NCBI GenBank assembly: GCA_021811435.1 | Contig: JAJZOR010000006.1 | Span: 1-64,000, forward strand | DNA from: Microcaldota archaeon | Lineage (GTDB): Archaea > Micrarchaeota > Micrarchaeia > Micrarchaeales > Micrarchaeaceae | Length of the DNA: 64,000 nucleotides | Reading direction: 5' to 3' | Part shown: positions 25,341 to 34,155 of the stretch, piece by piece | Position numbering within the stretch: the stretch's first letter is position 1 | Layout: each line of letters begins with the position of its first letter | The notes under the pieces: model-generated | Databases searched by the model: none | What the model was told of the DNA's origin: nothing | What the model saw: only the letters and a program-made list of their open reading frames with translations | Translations under genes and position numbers: made by a program

Positions 25341-26216
25341 TTGTACAAAAATTCTAGCAAGATAAGGGCACAATCGGCCATGGAATACCTACTGACATAC
25401 GCATGGGCGATACTGATAATCGCCGTAGTCCTTATAGCGCTTTTCGGGCTCGGGCTTTTCAACACTAATGGGGGCAGGATCCAGCCAGGCACATGCAACA
25501 TTTATAGGCCATACGGTCCGGGAACCACTATTGGCATCAATACCCAGGGGCCGTGCAACGGAGGGCTGCCGGTTTATGTTGCGGCTTTTGGCGGAAGTGC
25601 GAACATTTCGATAGACAAGGCCGTAATATCGAACTCTCTGCGGCAATTCTCCATATCGCTCTGGGTTAATCCGACCACTCTTAGCCAGCAGGGCCAGATG
25701 ATAGGCGAGGATTCGCCATCCAACTGCGGCGCGACGGGTATTTTCTGCATTGAATACAACAATGGCGTGGTATACTTCAAGCCAGCAGGCGGCAGCGGGA
25801 TAAATACCGCGAGCTTTAACAGCCTTGTCTTGCCTGGCCAATGGTACAACGTGGTCGCAACTTACTCTTCTAGCGGCAATAGCGTAATATACTTGGACGG
25901 CGTCCAGGCTGCTTCTGGTGCCCTCTCTTTCAGCGGCAATGGATTGCTGGATATCGGCAGCGGGGACGGAAACGGCGATTTCTTCATCGGGCAGCTTTCA
26001 AACATACAAGTTTACAACATATCGCTGTCCTCAAACGGCGTGGCATCGCTCTATGCAGAAGGCATGGGCGGAGTCCCTATAGACCTGGATAACATAGTCG
26101 CATGGTGGCCGCTTAATGGCGATACGAAGGATTATTCCGGTAACGCATACGACGGGAGAGGCACTTCCGTTTTATTCCCAAACAACTGGCAGGCCACGTT
26201 CTCCACGCCTAAATGA
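25341..26216 (+). CDS. Pilin-like protein with LamG/concanavalin-like domain
   Basis: A 291-residue surface protein. It opens with a short basic leader and AQSAMEYLLTYAWAILIIAV, a class III signal peptide; then a Cys-containing linker and, from about residue 85, a LamG-like jelly-roll: FSISLWVNPTTLSQQGQMIG, GVVYFKPAGGS, GQWYNVVATYSSSGNSVIYL then DGVQAASG, GDFFIGQLSNIQVYN and IVAWWPLNGDTKDYSGNAYD. The repeated W, Y and G positions and the NDxxG-like motif are typical for LamG domains, which bind glycans or Ca2+. The start codon appears to be TTG. It precedes the DUF2341-like gene by 27 bases, so the pair is likely one operon. Confidence 0.88.
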   Translation: MYKNSSKIRAQSAMEYLLTYAWAILIIAVVLIALFGLGLFNTNGGRIQPGTCNIYRPYGPGTTIGINTQGPCNGGLPVYVAAFGGSANISIDKAVISNSLRQFSISLWVNPTTLSQQGQMIGEDSPSNCGATGIFCIEYNNGVVYFKPAGGSGINTASFNSLVLPGQWYNVVATYSSSGNSVIYLDGVQAASGALSFSGNGLLDIGSGDGNGDFFIGQLSNIQVYNISLSSNGVASLYAEGMGGVPIDLDNIVAWWPLNGDTKDYSGNAYDGRGTSVLFPNNWQATFSTPK

Positions 26217-26243
26217 CCAGCCCAGACAAGGGGCAGATTTTAT

Positions 26244-27488
26244 ATGGGCACATTTAACAAAGCATCAGGCGGCAAATATCCGTATTTGTATGCAGTCATA
26301 GTTGTACTTATGATGGCTTTCGTGCTGGCCTATCTGCTCTGGAGCGAAACCCCGATTTTCAATTATTACACAAAACCGACACTTACATCCACGATAGCAT
26401 CTGTAATGTTGACCATAACAAATTCACAGGACACACCCTCCGCTGCGGGTTTCCAGCAGATGATATCGATTAATCCATCCGTTTATGCAATGTACGAAGC
26501 GGCCAACTTGGGCAACATAAGGTTCTATATTGGCGCGCCTAACGATGGAACGGAATTATATAGCTGGTGCGAGTCAGGATGCAACGCGTCCTCTTCGAAC
26601 GCAACCTTCTGGGTTAAGATTCCGGATACGATAGGCGCTATGGCATCACTCGAAATCAATATGACGTTTGATAAGCTGGATGTGAATTACGATGACAATT
26701 ACGCAGGGGAGGCGCCGCAGCTGAGCCCCGAATACGCGGAGTACGACAACGGAAGGAACGTCTTCAACTTTTATGATGATTTCGCCGGCACAAGCCTTAA
26801 TTCAACCAGATGGGCTTCTGCCGAATCCGGCTGTGGCAGTGTGGTCGTTGCGGATGGACTTGAATTAATCTATGCTGGGAGACTCTTCTCAGGATTAAAC
26901 GCCACGTACCCGATTTCTGTAATCCCGGCTAATAATATCGACGCCGTGGCAGGGGAGGCATCGATAACGTCCAAATTGCCAGGATTCGACATGCAGAAAG
27001 AGGTGGAGGACATGTATATGTATACGGATTCCTTCATGGCGTCATGCGCCACGAACAATTGCGACAACTTCGGTATGCTGATGCCTCAGCCTACCGCCTA
27101 CCGCCCAGCCGGCGCGGATCAGATATTCATAAGCGCATTCGCCCCGAGCAATGGCACTGTCGGCTATTATGGGGTTTCCACTTACAATGATGATTACGTC
27201 AATCCGGTTCCTGCAGCGATAGCCTATCACGCCTCTGATTCTGCATACAATATATTCAGCCTGTGGGCATCAGCCAACTCGGCCTATGCGAGCAACAATT
27301 ACGGCCCGGCCAGCGTGAGCACCGAGGACTTCCCGGCCGGCCATACATCCGATATGGTGCCATGGTTTATAATCAGCGATTTGAACCAGACGCCCCAGAC
27401 CTTCTATATGCGCTGGGTCAGGATAAGGGTTTTGCCGCCAAACGGCGTAATGCCTGGCGTGGCCGTAGGTGCGCTCTATCAAAGGTAG
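26244..27488 (+). CDS. Membrane-anchored DUF2341-like surface protein
   Basis: A 414-residue protein with one N-terminal hydrophobic segment (about residues 13-33) and a long extracellular part. QQMISINPSVYAMYEAANLG then NIRFYIGAPNDGTELYSWCE, and ATFWVKIPDTIGAM, follow the DUF2341 pattern (a jelly-roll glycan-related module). A second part begins FYDDFAGTSLNSTRWASAES, the usual opening of a LamG-like module in such proteins. Several Cys are present in pairs (CESGC, CATNNC). The stop overlaps the convergent gene by 10 bases. With 25341 it likely forms a surface or adhesin unit. Confidence 0.8.
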   Translation: MGTFNKASGGKYPYLYAVIVVLMMAFVLAYLLWSETPIFNYYTKPTLTSTIASVMLTITNSQDTPSAAGFQQMISINPSVYAMYEAANLGNIRFYIGAPNDGTELYSWCESGCNASSSNATFWVKIPDTIGAMASLEINMTFDKLDVNYDDNYAGEAPQLSPEYAEYDNGRNVFNFYDDFAGTSLNSTRWASAESGCGSVVVADGLELIYAGRLFSGLNATYPISVIPANNIDAVAGEASITSKLPGFDMQKEVEDMYMYTDSFMASCATNNCDNFGMLMPQPTAYRPAGADQIFISAFAPSNGTVGYYGVSTYNDDYVNPVPAAIAYHASDSAYNIFSLWASANSAYASNNYGPASVSTEDFPAGHTSDMVPWFIISDLNQTPQTFYMRWVRIRVLPPNGVMPGVAVGALYQR

Positions 27489-27733
27489 GACACCGACTCC
27501 AGTTGGCGAATCCTCGCCGTGTCGGGATGCATGCCGACCGATTCAAGTACGCTCTTCATGTTCTTTTTCGACGCTTCCTTCACGTTTGCTATAAGGTAGT
27601 CGTTCCTCAGCGTGATTTCTATAATGCCATAATTGAGACCCATGCCTATCGATTTTATCATGCTCGGCATGCTGCCCCTCGTTAGCTCCCGCCCTGCAAA
27701 GCTCAGGAAACCGGCAGCGTACGGGTATCTCAT
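27479..27733 (-). CDS. Small protein of unknown function
   Basis: An 84-residue ORF: MRYPYAAGFLSFAGRELTRG, then GLNYGIIEITLRNDYLIANV and ASKKNMKSVLESVGMHPDTA. It looks soluble with an alpha/beta order. Coding-like sequence continues upstream of the ATG (WALEKEELNAGIRKG) to a TAA, without another start codon, so it may be the C-terminal relic of a longer gene. Its last 10 bases overlap the stop of the convergent surface-protein gene. No family recognised. Confidence 0.45.
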   Translation of the reverse strand: MRYPYAAGFLSFAGRELTRGSMPSMIKSIGMGLNYGIIEITLRNDYLIANVKEASKKNMKSVLESVGMHPDTARIRQLESVSYL

Positions 27734-28047
27734 CGTCCCCTTCCTGATTCCGGCATTTAGCTCCTCCTTCTCAAGCGCCCACCTAAGTTAGTGCGCCATG
27801 GCTATAAAGCGGCGAAACAATAAATAACGTGCCGCACATTATCATTCACAATCACCATTGCGGATACCCCGTCTCTTGATTTGGGGGAGGAGCGATGTAA
27901 GTGTTATAACTATTGCCGTCCAAATGATAAGCGGTCGGATTTATGCAGAGAAGCATAGCAACAGTGTTGCGTAATCCTCAACTGATGGATGCCCATGGTT
28001 TGCCGTGGGGCAGTTTACTCTAATGCATTAGCAGATTGGGTGCCAAA
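27734..28047. other. Non-coding stretch of about 310 bases
   Basis: No convincing gene on either strand. The first 50 bases continue the possible N-terminal relic of the preceding minus-strand frame. The rest is AT-moderate with scattered stops; I see no tRNA, CRISPR repeat or clear box C/D RNA. Confidence 0.4.
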
Positions 28048-28278
28048 ATGGACGAAAAAATAAAACAGCTGGGCGATATATCGGAGGTGCTGCACGACTG
28101 CCAGCGCAGGCTCGATGGCGTACTTAACTTAACCACACTTTCATATAATCTGGATTCAAAGGACGATGCGCTGCTGGACGCAGCACTTGCAGAAATCACT
28201 TCAGTGGTAGATAAGGTAGATAAAAGGCTAAATGCACTGAAGGCTGTGGGGCGCAAACGCGCAGGCAAAAAGAAATGA
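28048..28278 (+). CDS. Short coiled-coil protein
   Basis: A 76-residue protein, mostly helical: KIKQLGDISEVLHDCQRRLD then GVLNLTTLSYNLDSKDDAL, with a second helix ALAEITSVVDKVDKRLNALK and a Lys/Arg-rich tail (GRKRAGKKK). Heptad-like leucines suggest a coiled-coil or helical-bundle dimer, and the basic tail could contact nucleic acid. ATG 28048 is preferred over TTG 28036. No family recognised. Confidence 0.6.
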   Translation: MDEKIKQLGDISEVLHDCQRRLDGVLNLTTLSYNLDSKDDALLDAALAEITSVVDKVDKRLNALKAVGRKRAGKKK

Positions 28279-28341
28279 CAATGGGAACTGTGACTCCCGC
28301 AGTCTAGCGTCTAATATATGGTATATGATAAAGGGACTGTG

Positions 28342-29079
28342 CTATTTCTCCCTCCATACGGTGAAGTGCTTCGCCAGAGCGAAGAATACGATTGTTTCCA
28401 GCAGCAGCAAAGCCGCCATCTCGTAGATCAGGGCGTAGTTGAGCGGCTTTATCAGCCCGAAGGCGCTCTGCGCCAGTATGGCTGCCGGGGTGACCGGCGA
28501 TATTGACAGGACGTACAGCGCGTAGTTGGGAAGCGAAGTGTACGGATAGAACGTAGGCGGCAGCAGCGTCATCGCTATCGAGAGTATGCTTGCTATGCCC
28601 CAGATGTTCCTGACATGCTTTACCATGCCTGCCACAATGAAGGCTATCGACGAGGTGGCTATGGTCACAAGGGCCATCAGGCAGACCAGCACCAGTAAGC
28701 TCATCAAGGTGAAGATGTGGTAGGCCATGCCTATTACGAAATAAAGTGCTATCCCAGGTAGCGAACCGAAGAAGTAGCTCAGCGTAAGCGCCATCATGTA
28801 GTCTATCCTAGTTATCTTCGTCGTGACGAACAGGTCCTGCATCCTTAGCTGTATCCTCCAGAATGCCGCATCGCCCGCGCTGGAGAGCGAGTTAGACGCT
28901 ATCAGCGCTATGAAGCCTCCTATTATGGCGTATACCACCAGGCTGCCCTGCGACAGTATGCCCACCATGAATAGCAGCGAGAGCGGCAGCGCAAGCTCGG
29001 CAATCAGGTAGGACGGGCCCCTCGCTATCGCCGTTATGCCGTAAGAATATGTCAGCGACGCTATGAACTTAATATTCAT
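28342..29079 (-). CDS. ABC-2 type transporter permease
   Basis: A 245-residue integral membrane protein with about six helices. The pattern ITAIARGPSYLIAELALPLS, LVVYAIIGGFIALIASNSLS, an RIQLRMQDLFVTTKI amphipathic segment, FFGSLPGIALYFVIGMAY and FYPYTSLPNYALYVLSISPV then TPAAILAQ (the ABC-2 C-terminal P-loop-like region) is characteristic of ABC-2 permeases. Its start overlaps the end of the ATPase gene by 11 bases, so the two subunits are translationally coupled. Substrate unknown; drug, lipid or polysaccharide export are typical. Confidence 0.9.
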   Translation of the reverse strand: MNIKFIASLTYSYGITAIARGPSYLIAELALPLSLLFMVGILSQGSLVVYAIIGGFIALIASNSLSSAGDAAFWRIQLRMQDLFVTTKITRIDYMMALTLSYFFGSLPGIALYFVIGMAYHIFTLMSLLVLVCLMALVTIATSSIAFIVAGMVKHVRNIWGIASILSIAMTLLPPTFYPYTSLPNYALYVLSISPVTPAAILAQSAFGLIKPLNYALIYEMAALLLLETIVFFALAKHFTVWREK

Positions 29080-29944
29080 CTTCGCCACCCTCCCCTTCCC
29101 CATCAAGGCTGACCCCGTGGACTATGAAGAGATCGTCCAGGGTAATGGGCCTGACGGTGCATCCCATCGCTATGAATTCTCCGGCCTTGTCTTTCTTCAC
29201 ATAAGAAACCTTGGTAGTGCCTATCCTGTACTGCATCCTGACGCGTGACTTGTCCCCCGAGATCTCTACCCTGACCTTGCCGCTGAATCCGGATAGCAGC
29301 GAGCCAACGCTGCCGCGCTCAAGTACGCGGCCCTGGTCGACGAGCACGACCTCCTCCGCCAGCTGCTGCGCCTCTTCCATGTAGTGCGTGGTGAGTATCA
29401 CGTTGCCGTCCAGCTGCTTTATGGCGGACCATACCTCGAACCTTGACAGCGGGTCGAGCCCAGTGGTCGGCTCGTCTAGGAACACGGTGTCAGCATCGGC
29501 CGCGAGCGCCATTGCGACGAATAGCTTCCTCTTCATGCCTCCTGAAAGCGTGTCGGTAGGCGCATCCTTGGATTTCCACAGCTCCAGGGCCTTAAGCGCC
29601 TTCATGCCCTCCTCGTCCGCACCCTTGAACGACATGCCGCGCGCCAGCAGGTAGACCCTCATGTGCTCCCACGGGGTAAGGAACCCTATAGGGCTGGCCT
29701 CCTGCGGTATGCTGGCTGTGCGAGCCCTTATCGCATCGGTGTCCTTGAGTATGTCGTAGCCTCCTATGGTCGCGGTGCCCGACGTAGGCTCAAGCTGCGT
29801 CGAAAGCATCCTTATCATAGTGGTCTTGCCGGCGCCGTTCCTGCCTATCACCGATGTAAGCCTCTTCCCGAGCTTCAGGGTGATGCCTTTGAGCGCGTAT
29901 GTACCGTCGGAGTAGCGCTTCTTTAGGTCCAGTAGCTCTATCAT
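29069..29944 (-). CDS. ABC transporter ATP-binding protein
   Basis: A 291-residue ABC ATPase. IGRNGAGKTTMIRMLSTQLE is Walker A, IPQEASPIGFL is the Q-loop, TLSGGMKRKLFVAMALAADA is the signature, TVFLDEPTTGLDPLSR is Walker B and D loop, and VILTTHYMEEAQQLAE is the H-loop. The DrrA/CcmA-like C-terminal extension (GKVRVEISG then YRIGTTKVSY) is present. ATG 29944 is used; the frame is open 21 bases further. It pairs with the permease at 28342-29079. Confidence 0.96.
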   Translation of the reverse strand: MIELLDLKKRYSDGTYALKGITLKLGKRLTSVIGRNGAGKTTMIRMLSTQLEPTSGTATIGGYDILKDTDAIRARTASIPQEASPIGFLTPWEHMRVYLLARGMSFKGADEEGMKALKALELWKSKDAPTDTLSGGMKRKLFVAMALAADADTVFLDEPTTGLDPLSRFEVWSAIKQLDGNVILTTHYMEEAQQLAEEVVLVDQGRVLERGSVGSLLSGFSGKVRVEISGDKSRVRMQYRIGTTKVSYVKKDKAGEFIAMGCTVRPITLDDLFIVHGVSLDGEGEGGEDEY

Positions 29945-29978
29945 GGGATACCACCATACTTGCAAGGCCCTATTATTG

Positions 29979-30773
29979 TCATCCGAACCTTCTTATAATA
30001 TAATACGCCGGCACCGACACTGCAATCGCTATGGCGAATGAAGCGATTGTGCCGGAGACTACGCCGAATGGCACATAAAGGAGCCGGACCGAGAAACAGT
30101 ACGCGACAGACGTCAGCATGCCGCTAAGCATCATAGGTTTCGCGGAACTGCGCGCGAACTCCGGACCGTTCATTTCGTTAAGTATTACAAGGCTGGCTAT
30201 GAAGCTGGACGGGAAGGCCGCAAGGGCGCCGCCAAGCACAGGGCCCGCTACGTTGCTGGCGAGGACCGTGATAGCCACCATAGCGCCGCTGAACGCGGCG
30301 CGCAGGACAAGGTGGGCGCTAGCGGTGCGCCCATTTCCTCGGATACCTGCCCTGCCTCCCGGAACCAAGCTGAACAAGTAAATCGAGATTGCGAACAGCA
30401 GCAAGTAACCAACTGACGCCTCTGCTATATCCACTCCGGAAGCCACTGTGGCAAGGGAAAGGCCAAGCCACAAGCAGATGGACAGAATCAGTCCGGAAGA
30501 GAAGCCGTACCTATATGAAATTATGTAGTAAACGGCAAGCATCAGCGCAGTGAACCCGTAAACAATCGGGAATATTGTAGTCGCATTGACTGCGACCGAC
30601 GCGGATTGTGATATGGCTATGAAAACGAATGAGACCACTGTCGTAGATGGGAAGCCTATTATCAGACCTCCAAGTCTGCTGCCAGAACGCTCCGCGACCA
30701 GCGTTGCTGCGGCGATCCATGCACCGCCAGTTAGAAAAGCCGCAAGCAGGTACATCACGAATACGCTTGCCAT
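29979..30773 (-). CDS. Multi-span membrane protein of unknown function
   Basis: A 264-residue protein with about eight hydrophobic helices in two similar halves: FLTGGAWIAAATLVAERSGS then RLGGLIIGFPSTTVVSFVF in the first, and GPVLGGALAAFPSSFIASLV in the second. The repeated GxxGG...FPS signature suggests an internal duplication, as in some small transporters. No charged pore or catalytic motif is visible. It lies 34 bases upstream of the ABC ATPase on the same strand and could belong to that operon. Confidence 0.7.
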   Translation of the reverse strand: MASVFVMYLLAAFLTGGAWIAAATLVAERSGSRLGGLIIGFPSTTVVSFVFIAISQSASVAVNATTIFPIVYGFTALMLAVYYIISYRYGFSSGLILSICLWLGLSLATVASGVDIAEASVGYLLLFAISIYLFSLVPGGRAGIRGNGRTASAHLVLRAAFSGAMVAITVLASNVAGPVLGGALAAFPSSFIASLVILNEMNGPEFARSSAKPMMLSGMLTSVAYCFSVRLLYVPFGVVSGTIASFAIAIAVSVPAYYIIRRFG

Positions 30774-31178
30774 GATACAAGCATGTGGTTTTAGTATTTT
30801 AAATATGATACTTTATGAATTAGGTGCAAATACATGAGCCCTGAGATTTACAAGTCGCCTGTCATCGTCTGAGGATTGGACTACTCAGTTTTTGTTTGTG
30901 GGCCAGATACGATAAGGGAACGGCAATCTTCATCTGGACTTATGTAAGAGTTTAAGATTGTTACGGACAGATTTTGTCATTCGACGACAATCACCATAGA
31001 ACTGCAAAACACACGAAAACCTTGTCCTCGAAGCCGTAAGATTCTTGAACTGTTACGAACTCATACATAGATTTATAAAGATGCGCAGTGTATTGGCTAT
31101 TGTAGCATATGTGGTAGGACGCATTCAGGCCAATGAGAGTTTTCACGGATTACAGTACAGCAGGACAGGTGCATACAA
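30774..31178. other. Non-coding stretch of about 400 bases
   Basis: I see no convincing gene. tagtattttaaatatgata (about 30797) may be the promoter of the divergent minus-strand membrane-protein gene, and agatttataaag (about 31068) a TATA box for the peroxiredoxin. The rest has stops in all frames and may be a decayed gene. Confidence 0.45.
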
Positions 31179-31658
31179 ATGCTAAGCACTCCAATGCTTA
31201 AAGAAGGGTTGAAGGCACCCGATTTCGCGCTAAAAGGCACGGATAACGCCACCCATGCGCTAGGCGACTTCAAAGGCCATGTGCTAGTGCTTTTCCTCTA
31301 TATAAAAGATGACACTCCAATATGCACTATCGAGGCCATCGAATTCAACAAGCTCATAGATGAATTCGGTGCAGCAGGCGCGGTCGTGGTCGGCCTGAGT
31401 AACGATTTCCTGGACGCGCATCACAAGTTCAAAGAAAAGCACCGCCTCAAGATGCTCCTGCTAGCGGACCCCACATGCAGCACGATAAAGGCTTACGGTT
31501 CATACGGTTCGCCGGAGTTCCTCAAGATGGGCGCCCATAGGGACACGTTCGTCATAGACGGCGACGGAACCATAATAAAAATATACAGGAAGGTGCAGGA
31601 TTGCCACAAGCACCCGGCTGAAGTGCTGCTTTTCATAAAAAATTCGGTTATGCGATAA
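31179..31658 (+). CDS. Peroxiredoxin of the BCP/AhpC-TSA family
   Basis: A 159-residue thioredoxin-fold peroxidase that reduces hydroperoxides. APDFALKGTDNATHALGDFK then GHVLVLFLYIKDDTPICTIE: the peroxidatic Cys lies in TPIC, matching the T-x-x-C motif; AHRDTFVIDGDGTIIKIYRK keeps the conserved Arg. The second BCP Cys (five residues after the first) is replaced by Ile (AIEF), while Cys in DPTCST and QDCHKHP may provide resolving partners. Start ATG 31179 is followed by a second ATG in frame. Confidence 0.93.
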   Translation: MLSTPMLKEGLKAPDFALKGTDNATHALGDFKGHVLVLFLYIKDDTPICTIEAIEFNKLIDEFGAAGAVVVGLSNDFLDAHHKFKEKHRLKMLLLADPTCSTIKAYGSYGSPEFLKMGAHRDTFVIDGDGTIIKIYRKVQDCHKHPAEVLLFIKNSVMR

Positions 31659-31693
31659 GTTCCATTCATAGCAAACAATGAACGTGATTGAAT

Positions 31694-32167
31694 ATGCCAG
31701 GAAAAAGGATACAAATGTCGAAGACTTATGTGAAGGCGCTAATCAACGAGTCCCTCGGGAAAAAGCTTGGTAGCAACACTGATAGGATAATGGACGAGAT
31801 AAACGGCCTCGATACCAAAGTCTCAGCTATTGAAGCTAAGAATGACGAACTAGAGGCGAATCTGGAGCTCATGTCGAACAAGATTGATACGCTTGACCGG
31901 TACGCTAATGCGGAGGAGCAGATGCACAGGCCAAACATACTCGGCTTCGTGGTGTTCCTGCTTTCCATACTGGTTGTGGCCCTCTTTCTCATGATAATAA
32001 CATTTCCAGAAGTCCAGACGACCCTCATCCTAGTCACTGGATTCCTTCTAGGCTTCATCGTTTCAAATGTGCTAACCGAGAAGGTAATGCTTCCGATGTG
32101 GCATCATGGAAAGAGTAAGGGTATTGCAGCAAAGGATCCGACTGCGAAACCACAGCAGGAAGGATGA
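31694..32167 (+). CDS. Coiled-coil protein with C-terminal membrane hairpin
   Basis: A 157-residue protein. Residues about 25-75 form a coiled coil (DRIMDEINGLDTKVSAIEAK then NDELEANLELMSNKIDTL), followed by two hydrophobic helices (ILGFVVFLLSILVVALFLMI and TTLILVTGFLLGFIVSNVL) and a Lys-rich tail. This is the outline of a membrane-tethered cytoplasmic coiled coil. Family unknown. Start could be ATG 31694 or ATG 31715 (MSKTYV). Confidence 0.65.
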   Translation: MPGKRIQMSKTYVKALINESLGKKLGSNTDRIMDEINGLDTKVSAIEAKNDELEANLELMSNKIDTLDRYANAEEQMHRPNILGFVVFLLSILVVALFLMIITFPEVQTTLILVTGFLLGFIVSNVLTEKVMLPMWHHGKSKGIAAKDPTAKPQQEG

Positions 32168-32219
32168 GCGTGATGGCACTGACGCGTGGCAACGAAGCAC
32201 ACTATGGCTTATTTTGTGC

Positions 32220-33608
32220 TCACTTCATATGCGGCCCCTCGTGCTCCGTTTTGAACCACTCAGTTGATTGATTTATGTATTCGCGTTTGGCTGCACGTAT
32301 ATCGGATGCCCACTGGAATAACCAGTATATAGGTGTGGACAGTCCAACCAATAACGCCTTTGTTAGCCTCTTGCGCTTATTCGATTCATCGGTTGCCTGC
32401 AGGTAACCATAGCTGCTGATTACACAGTACATTACTATGCCGCAGAAATTTAGATATGTAAGCAAAAGCAACGGATATGGGAATATGTCTTTGACCAACA
32501 TGGCATACACATTGAGCGAAATGCCGATAAGATTCATGAATGCTATGTGAGGCTGCATGACCGCAATGTACACGTGCAGTTTCTTCGTGAAGCCGTCGGG
32601 AGGATTACTTACATAATTCCTGAAGGTCTGTATCTTGCCCTGCTGCCATCTGGTCCTTTGCCTATGCCATCCGAGCCAGTTAGGCGGGGATTCCTCCCTC
32701 GTAACTGCGTTAAGCATACCGACCTTGTATTGTTCATTATATTTTGTATTTGTAGGGCGGTTCATTATCCATCGCATATTGTCTTGGGATCCGTCATAAC
32801 GCCGAATCGACGTATTCAGCATGCCCACCTTCTTGTTGGCATTGAAGAGACGCATTCCCAGTGCGAAGTCTTCAGTAAGATTGCCTGCTTCCCATCCCCC
32901 CATCTCATCCAGGATCGAGCGCTTCAAGAAGTTTGTCGTGCCGCCCAGGGGCATCGGATAGCCTGACTTCTCCAATGCTTCCAAGTAGTGCCTGTACCAG
33001 TATCCGTACTCCGCCCTCTCCATGAGACTGAACCAACCGCTGTCCTCGTTAACAGGATCCAGTACTCCCTGCACAACATCGTATCCCTCAAAGGTTATCT
33101 TTTGCGCCACTTTTAAGAGAAGATCCGGCTCTATTATGTCTTCTGCATCAAGAACGCCTATTATCTCGCCCTTCGCCCCGATCAAGCCCAGATTGAGCGC
33201 ACGCGGCTTGCCTTTTGGATATATGCTATCCTGCGGGACTATTACAGACTTGATGAAGTGGTAGCGTTTTATGAACGGCGCAATTGCTGCACGTGTTTCT
33301 GCGTCCCCTTCCTCCGTTATTATTATCAATTCTAGCTTGTCTTTCGGATATCTCAGCTTGCTGCTGATCCTTAGGTTTTTCCCTATCACACTCGCTTCAT
33401 GATATGCGGCTATTAGTACCGATATAGTCGGCAGGTCGTCCGCATCTACGCTTGGCATTGTTGTAATGCTAGATTGACCGTTGCGGTCCTTCCATTTGAT
33501 AAGCTTGCTGCGGACTAATGCCATCCCGTTGTAAATATTGAGCATAGCCCAAAAAGTATTCACTAGGACAAGAACGAAATTAAGGGTGGAGAACGCCAAG
33601 CTTATCAC
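32220..33608 (-). CDS. Processive family 2 glycosyltransferase, membrane-bound
   Basis: A 462-residue glycosyltransferase. One helix precedes the catalytic domain, which has TISVLIAAYHEASVIGKNLR, the nucleotide-sugar DxD-like GVLDAEDIIEPDLL, TEDFALGMRL (base motif) and QRTRWQQGK (QxxRW), all signatures of processive GT2 enzymes such as cellulose, hyaluronan or exopolysaccharide synthases; three or four helices close the protein. Between TED and QxxRW it has an insertion of about 45 residues with VGMLN occurring twice. It probably builds a surface polysaccharide. Product and acceptor unknown. Confidence 0.92.
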   Translation of the reverse strand: MISLAFSTLNFVLVLVNTFWAMLNIYNGMALVRSKLIKWKDRNGQSSITTMPSVDADDLPTISVLIAAYHEASVIGKNLRISSKLRYPKDKLELIIITEEGDAETRAAIAPFIKRYHFIKSVIVPQDSIYPKGKPRALNLGLIGAKGEIIGVLDAEDIIEPDLLLKVAQKITFEGYDVVQGVLDPVNEDSGWFSLMERAEYGYWYRHYLEALEKSGYPMPLGGTTNFLKRSILDEMGGWEAGNLTEDFALGMRLFNANKKVGMLNTSIRRYDGSQDNMRWIMNRPTNTKYNEQYKVGMLNAVTREESPPNWLGWHRQRTRWQQGKIQTFRNYVSNPPDGFTKKLHVYIAVMQPHIAFMNLIGISLNVYAMLVKDIFPYPLLLLTYLNFCGIVMYCVISSYGYLQATDESNKRKRLTKALLVGLSTPIYWLFQWASDIRAAKREYINQSTEWFKTEHEGPHMK

Positions 33609-33905
33609 TCTTATTGGTTATTATGGTTTAACTGGTAATACGGGATTTGGTAGGGTGAATCTTGCAACGTTGGATAATCAAGTAGCGATTATGCAATAAT
33701 GCCAATACGGATGCCTTGCAATGCTCTACCATATCTTATAATTGGTAAGATGGTCAGATATTTATATTGCAATATAATGATAAATATACTAAAGCGCTTT
33801 GAGTTTTACATTATGCAGGGCAGAAAGCCCGCATGCCTGCAGGCAAGGGATTTAAAAGCCCTAATGTATTAAAATCCTTAACGGGGTATATTGTCTGGTG
33901 CTCCA
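33609..33905. other. Intergenic region of about 300 bases
   Basis: No gene visible. It contains several AT-rich blocks (ttatattgcaatataat at about 33763) and a GC-rich palindrome-like gcatgcctgcaggca (about 33832). gggatttaaaagcc (33848) is a good TATA box for the 33906 gene, and the left part may carry the glycosyltransferase promoter. Confidence 0.45.
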
Positions 33906-34133
33906 ATGGTAAACGCCATAGTGACCGTCGCTGACAGGGAGAGGCTGATGGCCATGCCTACTGGCGAATTCGATTTCTCCAAAGCCGTAGGCAAGAAGGT
34001 CAAGTACTACGACAAGAACAACAAGGAGTGGCCCGGTACGATCGTTGAGGCGTCGGACCCTATGCTCGTCATAAAATTCGAGGTTTATCCGAGCGGCCTT
34101 GGGCAGGGGCAGCTGATCGAGATAGAGGATTGA
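33906..34133 (+). CDS. Small SH3-like barrel protein of unknown function
   Basis: A 75-residue protein. After a helical start (VADRERLMAMPTGEFDFSKA) comes a compact strand-rich part, GKKVKYYDKNNKEWPGTIVE then ASDPMLVIKFEVYPSG, ending GQGQLIEIED. The alternation of strands and turns suggests an SH3/KOW-like barrel, often RNA- or ribosome-binding. ATG 33906 begins 13 bases after a TTG. It precedes icd by 22 bases; both are probably transcribed together. Confidence 0.6.
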   Translation: MVNAIVTVADRERLMAMPTGEFDFSKAVGKKVKYYDKNNKEWPGTIVEASDPMLVIKFEVYPSGLGQGQLIEIED

Positions 34134-34155
34134 ATCGCATTGATGGTTGATTTTG

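Noticed and set aside
33832-33847. gcatgcctgcaggca palindrome as an operator
   Set aside because: It is a single short GC-rich inverted repeat with no second copy or known regulator.
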